Shown here in pieces: positions 1 through 3,757 of a DNA stretch of 8,988 bases. Numbering within the stretch: position 1 is the stretch's first letter; every line of letters starts with the position of its first letter. Position numbers and translations under genes: made by a program. The notes beneath the pieces were generated by a model, which was not told where the DNA came from, made no database searches, and saw only the letters and a list, made by a program, of their open reading frames with translations. This DNA comes from an uncultured Oscillospiraceae bacterium (GTDB taxonomy: Bacteria > Bacillota > Clostridia > Oscillospirales > Acutalibacteraceae), in the NCBI GenBank assembly GCA_900554525.1, contig USHL01000043.1, positions 1 to 8,988 of the forward strand. Reading direction: 5' to 3'.

Positions 1-2
1 AA

Positions 3-506
3 GGCCTGTCACAGTTAGACAGCCTTGAAAGTAATTATTTCAGTCATCTGGACTGCAGAATGTCAGTCCTGGCGGGAACAGGAACAATAACAGACGAGAT
101 TAAAAAAGCATCAAAAGAATACCCGGATGTGAAAAGTTCTGCACAGACCTTTTTAAATGAATTGCAACAGGATGCCAATAATCTTGACAGCGCAGCACTT
201 CCCGCCAAAGAGGAAGCGAAAAAGGCTGCTGACAGACTGAATAGTTTTATTAATAAATATCAGGGAAAGACAAGTGAAACGGCCAAAGGACTGGTAGAAG
301 ATGCAAAAAAATCCAAAGATGCATATTTACAGTGTGCAGATGATCTTCAAAGACTTCACGATGATGAGAATCTGAGACAGATTGTAGATTTGAATACTGC
401 AGGAAGAACAGCAGGGGCACTTGGTAGTATTGATACAGCAATCAGCCGCTATGCAGGTGAGCGTGGTGACACTGAAGATAATTATAAATTTTATTATTTT
501 GAATAA
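3..506 (+). CDS. 3' part of an unrecognised helical protein (5' end outside window)
   Basis: The frame is open from the window edge to the TAA at 504-506, giving about 167 visible residues. An ATG at 60 exists, but it has no Shine-Dalgarno sequence and the frame upstream of it is uninterrupted, so I treat this as the C-terminal part of a longer gene. The visible protein is hydrophilic, rich in Lys, Asp, Glu, Ala and Gln, and probably almost all alpha-helical or coiled-coil (for example residues EEAKKAADRLNSFINKY). It has no membrane segment and no catalytic motif that I recognise, and it ends in an aromatic tail, KFYYFE. No conserved family is evident. The next genes to the right are decayed and on the other strand, so context does not help. 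The reading frame is convincing; the function is unknown. Confidence 0.6.
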   Translation, partial: GLSQLDSLESNYFSHLDCRMSVLAGTGTITDEIKKASKEYPDVKSSAQTFLNELQQDANNLDSAALPAKEEAKKAADRLNSFINKYQGKTSETAKGLVEDAKKSKDAYLQCADDLQRLHDDENLRQIVDLNTAGRTAGALGSIDTAISRYAGERGDTEDNYKFYYFE

Positions 507-537
507 ACCGCGCTTAAAAGCTCCGTTTTACAAAAGA

Positions 538-566
538 AACAGCCTTCCCGATACAGGAAAGCTGTT
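538..566 (-). terminator. Hairpin terminator, leftward, possibly bidirectional
   Basis: AACAGC (538-543) pairs with GCTGTT (561-566), and TTCC (545-548) pairs with GGAA (556-559), separated by one C/A mismatch and closed by a 7-nt loop. On the minus strand the hairpin is followed by TCTTTTGT, so it would end leftward transcription from the decayed genes to its right. Read rightward the tail is less T-rich, but it lies 32 bp after the stop of the left-edge gene and could serve that too. Confidence 0.5.
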
Positions 567-581
567 CTTAAACATTATTTA

Positions 582-690
582 TCATTTTAAGTCACCGACA
601 GCATGGTTAATATCACTGTCAATGCAGGCAAACTGTGCTGTGATTTCTTTCAGAGCTTTTACTCAGCGACGTTAAAATGTCCGGCTCATG
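582..690 (-). pseudogene. Short coding remnant downstream of the membrane pseudogene
   Basis: Leftward, a frame ending at TGA 582-584 reads KALKEITAQFACIDSDINH then AVGDLK and looks like real protein. It is blocked upstream by a TGA. The adjacent frame reads AGHFNVAE just before it and runs into TAA, so a single frameshift would join the two halves into about 35 residues. The remnant begins at the end of the 686-993 pseudogene. It is too short to assign to a family. I infer the decayed end of an old gene, but a chance open stretch cannot be excluded. Confidence 0.3.
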
Positions 691-993
691 GCTGCGGCTC
701 TGAATCCGTTTTACGGTTTTCCTTTTCAAGCAAATACCGTGCGAACTCCCTTTTAAACCTGAAATCTCCCACCGCGTCCAACGCCGCACCGACCGCACAG
801 ACTATAATTATAAAGATGTTTAAAATAATGACATCACCGAGCTTAATTGCATCGGCAACTACAAAACAAAGCACCGCAAGCGCCGCAATCAGTCCGATTA
901 AGGCAATCTACCGGCCGTTTTCATACGCAGACAGCTGCGCTTTTCTGACCTGCACAGTGCCCTGAATTCTTTTTTCAACACTTTTTTATCCAT
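686..993 (-). pseudogene. Frameshifted two-helix membrane protein
   Basis: A leftward start at ATG 991-993 is preceded by an AAAAGGGG-like ribosome site and reads MDKKVLKKEFRALCRSEKR before stopping after about 31 codons. A second frame, entered near 960, reads GTVQVRKAQLSAYENGR, then a TAG at 908-910, then IALIGLIAALAVLCFVVADA and on through a second hydrophobic stretch (VIILNIFIIIVCAVGAA) to a charged tail ending at TGA 686-688. Joined, the product would be about 100 residues: a basic N-terminus, two membrane helices and a charged C-terminus. Both a frameshift and a nonsense codon are needed to break it, so decay is more likely than one sequencing error. The promoter upstream still looks intact. 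The family is unknown. Confidence 0.6.
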
Positions 994-1019
994 ATTTCCC
1001 GCCCCTTTTCTTTTTTGAA

Positions 1020-1047
1020 ATTATACAATAAAAAATATTATTTGCAA
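1020..1047 (-). promoter_or_regulatory. Sigma-A promoter of the broken membrane gene
   Basis: On the minus strand TTGCAA (1047-1042) and TATAAT (1025-1020) are separated by 16 nt and lie about 30 nt upstream of the ATG at 993. The -35 matches the consensus at four of six positions and the -10 is perfect. Confidence 0.5.
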
Positions 1048-1103
1048 GCGGCTTTATTGAAACCGTAAACTAAATTTACACGCGCAGAACTTTAAATGTC
1101 TTC

Positions 1104-1131
1104 TTGACAATCCCGCGGTTTGTGTTATAAT
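1104..1131 (+). promoter_or_regulatory. Promoter of small RNA 1
   Basis: A perfect TTGACA (1104-1109) and a perfect TATAAT (1126-1131) are separated by 16 nt. Transcription should start near 1138. This is much closer to consensus than the opposing peptide promoter, as expected if the RNA is made in excess. Confidence 0.85.
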
Positions 1132-1137
1132 ATAAAT

Positions 1138-1233
1138 GGATAAGGCAAACCGATAGACGGTTAGCCCCCTAAAGAAAACGATTGAAAAGAATAACCGCCA
1201 ACTTTAGCGAGTGTGGGCGGTTATTTCTTTTTT
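1138..1233 (+). ncRNA. Putative antitoxin RNA 1 (about 95 nt)
   Basis: The transcript is predicted from a consensus promoter to a strong intrinsic terminator. Its 5' part has a small hairpin, AACCG (1148-1152) with CGGTT (1158-1162), followed by a C-rich single-stranded stretch CCCCCTA (1165-1171). The same CCCCCTA occurs on the plus strand at 1295-1301, so this RNA is complementary to UAGGGGG, the ribosome site of the opposing peptide mRNA. The last ~45 nt, including the terminator, overlap the 3' end of that mRNA and are fully complementary to it. No reading frame with a ribosome site is present. I infer an antisense regulator of the peptide gene, comparable in layout to RNAII of the enterococcal par locus. 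Expression is not shown by sequence alone. Confidence 0.7.
1190..1233. terminator. Shared bidirectional terminator, copy 1
   Basis: AATAACCGCC (1190-1199) pairs with GGCGGTTATT (1216-1225) in a 10-bp stem, with an inner ACT/AGT helix. Rightward it is followed by TTTCTTTTTT; leftward by CTTTTC. The peptide stop codon (TAA, 1221-1223) lies inside the stem. Copy 2 has compensatory changes in this hairpin, which supports a conserved RNA structure. Confidence 0.85.
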
Positions 1234-1286
1234 ATTGCTATAATAGAATATAAAACAATTATAAGAATAATTATTATGTACTCCAT
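1221..1286 (-). CDS. Toxin-like hydrophobic micropeptide 1 (21 aa)
   Basis: The peptide is MEYIIIILIIVLYSIIAI followed by three lysines: a single hydrophobic helix long enough to cross a membrane, with a basic tail. This matches small membrane-acting type I toxins in general form, although I cannot place it in the Fst, TxpA or Ldr families by sequence. The ribosome site AGGGGG (1300-1295) is 8 nt from the ATG at 1286 and only 2 nt from an upstream in-frame ATG at 1292, so I prefer 1286; the alternative adds Met-Pro. CCCCC (minus strand 1309-1305) can pair with the GGGGG of the ribosome site, which should hold translation down. The opposing small RNA carries the same C-run and overlaps the 3' end. 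Copy 2 keeps the frame with synonymous and conservative changes, which is strong evidence that it is translated. Confidence 0.75.
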   Translation of the reverse strand: MEYIIIILIIVLYSIIAIKKK

Positions 1287-1294
1287 CGGCATCA

Positions 1295-1309
1295 CCCCCT
1301 ATTTGGGGG
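1295..1309 (-). promoter_or_regulatory. Hairpin hiding the ribosome site of peptide 1
   Basis: In the leftward mRNA, CCCCC pairs with the GGGGG of the Shine-Dalgarno across a 5-nt loop. Such a stem would block initiation in the free mRNA. Copy 2 has the same stem at 1604-1617 with a different 4-nt loop. Confidence 0.65.
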
Positions 1310-1353
1310 CAAGAGTTAACCGCCTACCGTTACTGGTCTGCCTTACCATGCAG

Positions 1354-1382
1354 ATTATAGCATTTTACGACAGTTTTTGCAA
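1354..1382 (-). promoter_or_regulatory. Promoter of peptide mRNA 1
   Basis: On the minus strand TTGCAA (1382-1377) and a perfect TATAAT (1359-1354) are spaced by 17 nt. The predicted start is near 1347, giving a leader of about 60 nt before the ATG at 1286 and an mRNA of about 165 nt ending at the shared hairpin. The sequence is fully conserved in copy 2. Confidence 0.75.
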
Positions 1383-1415
1383 AATATAAAAAAGCAGATG
1401 CCGAAACACCTGCTT
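1382..1415 (-). terminator. Leftward terminator between the two tandem units
   Basis: AAGCAG (1392-1397) pairs with CTGCTT (1410-1415), with an inner TG/CA pair after one mismatch. Leftward it is followed by TTTTTATATTTT. It lies immediately upstream of the copy 1 peptide promoter and would insulate it from transcription entering from copy 2. Its right arm overlaps the -35 box of small RNA 2. Confidence 0.5.
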
Positions 1416-1441
1416 GACAATCCCGCGGTTTGTGTTATAAT
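1414..1441 (+). promoter_or_regulatory. Promoter of small RNA 2
   Basis: TTGACA (1414-1419) and TATAAT (1436-1441) are 16 nt apart, with a spacer identical to that of copy 1. The start is predicted near 1448. Confidence 0.85.
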
Positions 1442-1447
1442 ATAAGT

Positions 1448-1542
1448 GGATAAGGCAGACCGATAGACGGTTAGCCCCCAAAATTTATTAGCTATAAAGA
1501 ATAGCCGCTAAGTTTGGTCGCTTGGGCGGCTATTTCTTTTTT
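1448..1542 (+). ncRNA. Putative antitoxin RNA 2 (about 95 nt)
   Basis: It is built as small RNA 1: a 5' hairpin (GACCG at 1458-1462 with CGGTT at 1468-1472), a C-run at 1475-1479 able to pair with the GGGGG ribosome site of peptide 2, then a divergent A/T-rich middle and the terminator. The pairing to the ribosome site is 5 bp here (CCCCCA) against 7 bp in copy 1. The 3' ~40 nt are antisense to the end of the peptide 2 mRNA. The role is inferred from layout; it has no ribosome site or plausible frame of its own. Confidence 0.7.
1500..1542. terminator. Shared bidirectional terminator, copy 2
   Basis: AATAGCCGC (1500-1508) pairs with GCGGCTATT (1526-1534), plus an inner AAG/CTT helix. Compared with copy 1, an A-T pair has become G-C and the inner helix ACT/AGT has become AAG/CTT, so pairing is kept despite base changes. 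TTTCTTTTTT follows on the plus strand. Confidence 0.85.
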
Positions 1543-1595
1543 ATGACGATTACAGTATATAAAACTATTATTAAAATAATTACTATGTACTCCAT
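1530..1595 (-). CDS. Toxin-like hydrophobic micropeptide 2 (21 aa)
   Basis: The peptide is MEYIVIILIIVLYTVIVI followed by KKK. Against peptide 1 it has only conservative replacements (Ile to Val twice, Ser to Thr, Ala to Val) and three codons changed without changing the residue (Leu10, Ile12 and Ile18, counted from the upstream Met-Pro-Met start), plus TAA to TAG. This is the signature of a selected protein. The AGGGGG site (1609-1604) is 8 nt from the ATG at 1595; an upstream ATG at 1601 would add Met-Pro with poor spacing. It is one predicted membrane helix with a basic end. The likely role is a membrane-acting toxin of a type I pair, inferred from layout and form. Confidence 0.75.
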   Translation of the reverse strand: MEYIVIILIIVLYTVIVIKKK

Positions 1596-1661
1596 CGGCA
1601 TCACCCCCTATCGGGGGCAAGAGTTAACCGCCTACCGTTACTGGCCTGCCTTACCATGCAG

Positions 1662-1690
1662 ATTATAGCATTTTACGACAGTTTTTGCAA
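1662..1690 (-). promoter_or_regulatory. Promoter of peptide mRNA 2
   Basis: On the minus strand TTGCAA (1690-1685), a 17-nt spacer and TATAAT (1667-1662) are present. The start is predicted near 1655. Confidence 0.75.
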
Positions 1691-1698
1691 GCATATAA

Positions 1699-1728
1699 AA
1701 ACCCGCTGTGTTTTTACACGGCGGGTTT
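1699..1728 (-). terminator. Terminator of the first Xre gene
   Basis: AAACCCGC (1699-1706) pairs with GCGGGTTT (1721-1728); across a T/G wobble the stem continues as GTGT/ACAC with a TTTT loop. Leftward it is followed by TTTTTATAT. The stem overlaps the stop codon of the regulator gene and shields the peptide 2 promoter from its transcription. Confidence 0.8.
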
Positions 1729-2050
1729 AATTTACGGTTTTAATAAACTCAAGCAGTTTTTCAAGCGCTTTAGCGTCTAATTTTTTAATTTCTTTTACTA
1801 TGAGGGATATAAGCATTGGTTCTTCTGTTTCATCGTCGAAAAACTCTTTAAGTGAAATACCAAGATAATCACATATATAAAAAAGGTTTTGTATTGACGG
1901 CATCGCATTGCCGCTTTCAATATGACTTATATAAGCCTCTCCCATTCCTAATGAAAGGCTCATCTCTCTGCCACTTATATTTTTTTGCTTTCGCAATTTG
2001 AATATTCTATCAGAAATGAAAACTGCAAGTTCTCTATCGGTTTCAATCAC
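1727..2050 (-). CDS. Xre/Cro-C1 family HTH regulator (107 aa)
   Basis: Residues ~14-70 form a Cro/C1-type five-helix HTH: ISDRIFKLRKQKNISGREMS, then LGMGEAYISHIESGNAMPS and NLFYICDYLGISLKEFF, which is the classic spacing of helices 2 and 3 and the LxIxDYLxISxxEFF end. A short acidic linker and a C-terminal helical segment (LDAKALEKLLEFIKTVN) follow, probably for dimerisation. The start is GTG at 2050, 7 nt after an AAGGGGG ribosome site. The downstream terminator abuts the stop. The neighbour at 2148-2480 is a divergent paralogue. Two 13-bp dyads lie just upstream, so autoregulation is plausible. DNA binding is well supported; the targets are inferred. Confidence 0.88.
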   Translation of the reverse strand: MIETDRELAVFISDRIFKLRKQKNISGREMSLSLGMGEAYISHIESGNAMPSIQNLFYICDYLGISLKEFFDDETEEPMLISLIVKEIKKLDAKALEKLLEFIKTVN

Positions 2051-2099
2051 CCAAAAGCCCCCTTTTTTACTATTGTATAGCTTTAAAAAAGGATTTTAT

Positions 2100-2112
2100 G
2101 ATTTTAAAAGTC
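2100..2112. promoter_or_regulatory. Operator-like dyad 1 (GATTTTAAAAGTC)
   Basis: A 13-bp near-palindrome of the GAYTTTWAAARTC type with a central A, one of four in the regulator region. It lies 50 bp upstream of the GTG of the first Xre gene. Confidence 0.55.
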
Positions 2113-2129
2113 GGATTTACGTCAATTTT

Positions 2130-2142
2130 CACTTTAAAAGTC
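2130..2142. promoter_or_regulatory. Operator-like dyad 2 (CACTTTAAAAGTC)
   Basis: The same 13-bp motif, 30 bp from dyad 1 (about three helical turns), deviating only at the first base. It lies between the two Xre genes. Confidence 0.5.
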
Positions 2143-2147
2143 ACAAT

Positions 2148-2480
2148 TTATTGCTTTGCCATTTTTCTGATAATATATAACACTGATTGAAGATCTTCTC
2201 TGCTTAATTTCTCACACTCTTCATTTATAGCCGTAATCAAATCTGGATTTTTGATATTCTTATTAAAGAAATGATGAAAGTCCACTTTAAAATATTTTGT
2301 TATATCAAACAAACCTTTTAATGAAGTATTCTGATGATTATTTACTATATGATTTACATACGATTCTTCATAGCCAAGCATAACGCTCAATTCACGATAG
2401 GAAATATTATTATTGTACGCCAGTCTTGAAATTTGTTCGGCAACAAACTCTTTTAATTCTTGATACGTGTCGTACATCAT
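2148..2480 (-). CDS. Second Xre-like HTH protein (110 aa)
   Basis: A paralogue of the 107-aa regulator at 1727-2050: the shared pattern ISxRExSxxLGxxExYxxHI, SLxxLFxI and YFKVDFHHFF aligns without gaps across the HTH (residues ~15-72), and both end in a helical LSREDLQSVLYIIRKM-type segment. The recognition region is more diverged (NNHQNTS in place of SGNAMPS), so specificity may differ. The start is ATG 2480, 7 nt from an AGAAGGGA site; an upstream in-frame ATG at 2516 lies within the promoter region and lacks a site. A TATAAT (2510-2505) sits just upstream without a clear -35. It could regulate the divergent sigma-like gene, itself or its sister. The low Lys/Arg content of helix 3 leaves the possibility that it acts through protein contact. 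Confidence 0.82.
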   Translation of the reverse strand: MMYDTYQELKEFVAEQISRLAYNNNISYRELSVMLGYEESYVNHIVNNHQNTSLKGLFDITKYFKVDFHHFFNKNIKNPDLITAINEECEKLSREDLQSVLYIIRKMAKQ

Positions 2481-2531
2481 AATTATTCCCTTCTTTCGTT
2501 TATTATTATACAGCAAATTATTTTTAATATA

Positions 2532-2541
2532 TGACTTGTCA
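2532..2541. promoter_or_regulatory. Short dyad TGACTTGTCA between divergent promoters
   Basis: TGAC and GTCA arms around TT lie upstream of both the second Xre gene and the sigma-like gene. It is a possible extra protein site; there is only one copy, so this is weak. Confidence 0.25.
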
Positions 2542-2554
2542 CATCAGGTTATGG

Positions 2555-2583
2555 TTGACTTCTGATTTATAAAATCGTATAAT
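2555..2583 (+). promoter_or_regulatory. Promoter of the sigma-like gene
   Basis: TTGACT (2555-2560), a 17-nt spacer and a perfect TATAAT (2578-2583). A 13-bp dyad fills almost the whole spacer and a second one lies just after the predicted start near 2590, so bound repressor would block polymerase. Confidence 0.8.
2564..2576. promoter_or_regulatory. Operator-like dyad 3 (GATTTATAAAATC)
   Basis: A GAYTTTWAAARTC-type site inside the -35/-10 spacer of the promoter at 2555-2583. Confidence 0.6.
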
Positions 2584-2594
2584 AAATAAAATGT

Positions 2595-2607
2595 GATTTT
2601 TAAAATC
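2595..2607. promoter_or_regulatory. Operator-like dyad 4 (GATTTTTAAAATC)
   Basis: A perfect 6+1+6 palindrome, 31 bp after dyad 3 and just downstream of the predicted transcription start. It is the best match of the four. Confidence 0.65.
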
Positions 2608-2636
2608 ATTCAGTATTATAATCGGAGGGGACAAAA

Positions 2637-3374
2637 ATGACAGACGCAGAATTTGCAATTAAAATTTTCAACTGGTTCACTAAAAATAAAGATCCCGAAG
2701 CGGAAGGCGAGGTCTATATAAACGGCATACTCGAAAGATTTCAAGAGCTGCCCGACCAAAATCAGCAAATATTAATCTACCGTCTGCGCGACAGAATGAC
2801 CTATAAAGAAATCGGCGAAATTTACGGCACAACAGCAACCGCGGTAAGAAATAACACCCTCGAAAGTTACCGGCTGTTCCTCTCTGCAAAATGTCACACA
2901 CCGATACATGTAGGCAGAATTATCGAGCAAAACCATGAGCTTTTGCAGGATTTAATGAAAATGTATAAAGTGACGTATAAAAAAAGCGTCTACATTGATA
3001 CGCTTAACCGCGGCATAAAAAGCCTTGCGGAAAACCTAAAAGACTACGGTTACCCCGAAAACCTCAAAAAAATCCGGTGTGAAGACCTGCCCGCCGCCGT
3101 TTATCAGGCGCTTATAAAGAACGATATCCGCTACTACGAGGATCTATGCAATTTCTGGAGCTTTGAGGCTATGCGCTCGAATATACGAAATCTCGGACCG
3201 AGCCGGATGTTCAAGCTTTTAAAGACTATGTGGAATAAGGGATATTCCGAATGGATACTTGAAACCTACGAAGGCAGCTCCGGCCTGAAAAAAGAAATAG
3301 GGGAAAAATTCGCCGAGTGCGGCATTTATTTAGACTGCCCGGAGCTGTACATAAACCAAAAAGCCGACAGCTAA
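2637..3374 (+). CDS. Sigma-region-4-like HTH protein with an RNAP alpha-CTD-like domain (245 aa)
   Basis: Residues ~33-82 resemble sigma70 region 4: LPDQNQQILIYRLRDRMTYK, then EIGEIYGTTATAVRNNTLES, the usual 'conserved acidic/Leu, then YKEIGEIYGTT, then recognition helix' order. There is no region 2, so it is not a complete sigma factor. Residues ~151-203 resemble the alpha-subunit C-terminal domain: a helix, GI/DIRYYEDL, then IRNLGPSRMFKLLKTMWNKGY (NLG plus Ser and a trailing helix, a helix-hairpin-helix that binds DNA). The middle (90-140) is helical. The start follows GGAGGGG by 7 nt. It has its own promoter with two operator-like dyads and ends in a bidirectional terminator. I infer a transcription regulator contacting promoter DNA and perhaps polymerase; its regulon is unknown. 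Confidence 0.8.
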   Translation: MTDAEFAIKIFNWFTKNKDPEAEGEVYINGILERFQELPDQNQQILIYRLRDRMTYKEIGEIYGTTATAVRNNTLESYRLFLSAKCHTPIHVGRIIEQNHELLQDLMKMYKVTYKKSVYIDTLNRGIKSLAENLKDYGYPENLKKIRCEDLPAAVYQALIKNDIRYYEDLCNFWSFEAMRSNIRNLGPSRMFKLLKTMWNKGYSEWILETYEGSSGLKKEIGEKFAECGIYLDCPELYINQKADS

Positions 3375-3398
3375 AAGCTGTCGGCTTTTCTTATTTTT
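3359..3398. terminator. Bidirectional terminator between convergent genes
   Basis: AAAAGCCGACAGCT (3359-3372) pairs perfectly with AGCTGTCGGCTTTT (3376-3389) around an AAA loop. Rightward tail CTTATTTTTT; leftward tail TTTTTGG. It includes the stop codon of the sigma-like gene and lies 10 bp past the last gene of the leftward operon, so it ends both. Confidence 0.92.
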
Positions 3399-3743
3399 TT
3401 ACTGTTCCCGCTCTGATTTCTCTCTCTGCTCGCGGAAGCATTGATCACGGAATTCCCTCCACTCTGCAACATAGCTTTTCGTTACCATATGCTCCAAAAA
3501 CAAACCGATGAGCATCACAACAGAAATGACTATTACAAGAACAATAAGCCATTTTTCACTCAGATATATTGAATCGAATTTAATAAACCAGACCGCTAAA
3601 GCACCGAACATAAGCCATGATACAATCATCAGTATCCACGCTATACGGGAAAGCCTTTTCCAGCCGTAAATATAATCCTTGCATTCCTCCTCAAACTGCC
3701 GGCGGTATATTTGTTCCAAAACCTTTCTATCTTTACGCCGCAT
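3399..3743 (-). CDS. Small two-helix membrane protein (114 aa)
   Basis: A basic N-terminal stretch of about 30 residues (MRRKDRKVLEQIYRRQFEEE) is followed by two predicted membrane helices, IAWILMIVSWLMFGALAVWF and WLIVLVIVISVVMLIGLFLE, and a charged helical tail (FRDQCFREQREKSEREQ). No family is recognised; the two-helix hairpin with cytoplasmic charged ends is common among uncharacterised clostridial proteins. I chose ATG 3743 because AGGGGTG ends 6 nt before it; an upstream in-frame ATG at 3761 would overlap the preceding gene's stop and lacks its own site. It is last in the operon, 14 nt after the HAD gene, with the ribosome site directly after that stop, so its translation is probably coupled. 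Confidence 0.75.
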   Translation of the reverse strand: MRRKDRKVLEQIYRRQFEEECKDYIYGWKRLSRIAWILMIVSWLMFGALAVWFIKFDSIYLSEKWLIVLVIVISVVMLIGLFLEHMVTKSYVAEWREFRDQCFREQREKSEREQ

Positions 3744-3757
3744 ACGGTTCACCCCTA

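Larger units (their letters stand above)
1103..1382. repeat. Tandem unit copy 1: two-promoter convergent RNA/peptide cassette
   Basis: This unit of about 280 bp recurs at 1413-1690, offset by 308-310 bp. Both ends are nearly identical between copies: the rightward promoter plus small-RNA 5' part at the left, and the leftward leader plus promoter at the right. The middle diverges but keeps the peptide frame and the hairpin. It holds a rightward small RNA and a leftward peptide gene converging on one hairpin. Confidence 0.9.
1413..1690. repeat. Tandem unit copy 2: convergent RNA/peptide cassette
   Basis: This is the second copy of the unit at 1103-1382. The promoter blocks of both transcripts and the C-run/G-run elements are unchanged, while the centre (small-RNA middle, loop of the terminator, third codon positions of the peptide) has diverged. 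The pattern indicates an old duplication held by selection, not a recent assembly artefact. Confidence 0.9.

Noticed and set aside
421..965. Two rightward open frames across 421-675 and 603-965
   Set aside because: They overlap the end of the left-edge gene and the leftward pseudogenes, lack ribosome sites and read as antisense of the decayed membrane protein.
1136..1156. Six-codon frame (ATG GAT AAG ...) at the start of small RNA 1
   Set aside because: It begins at or before the predicted transcription start, has no ribosome site, and copy 2 has GTG there.
1103..1690. CRISPR or MITE explanation of the tandem units
   Set aside because: There are only two ~280-bp copies with internal promoters and a frame, no short repeat-spacer pattern, no terminal inverted repeats of transposon type and no target-site duplication seen.
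2093..2125. TTGACG (2125-2120) with TAAAAT (2098-2093) as promoter of the first Xre gene
   Set aside because: The spacer is 21 nt, too long for sigma-A; the true promoter of this gene stays unassigned.
2481..2516. Longer start of the second Xre protein at 2516
   Set aside because: The segment includes the likely -10 box and the ribosome site that serve ATG 2480.
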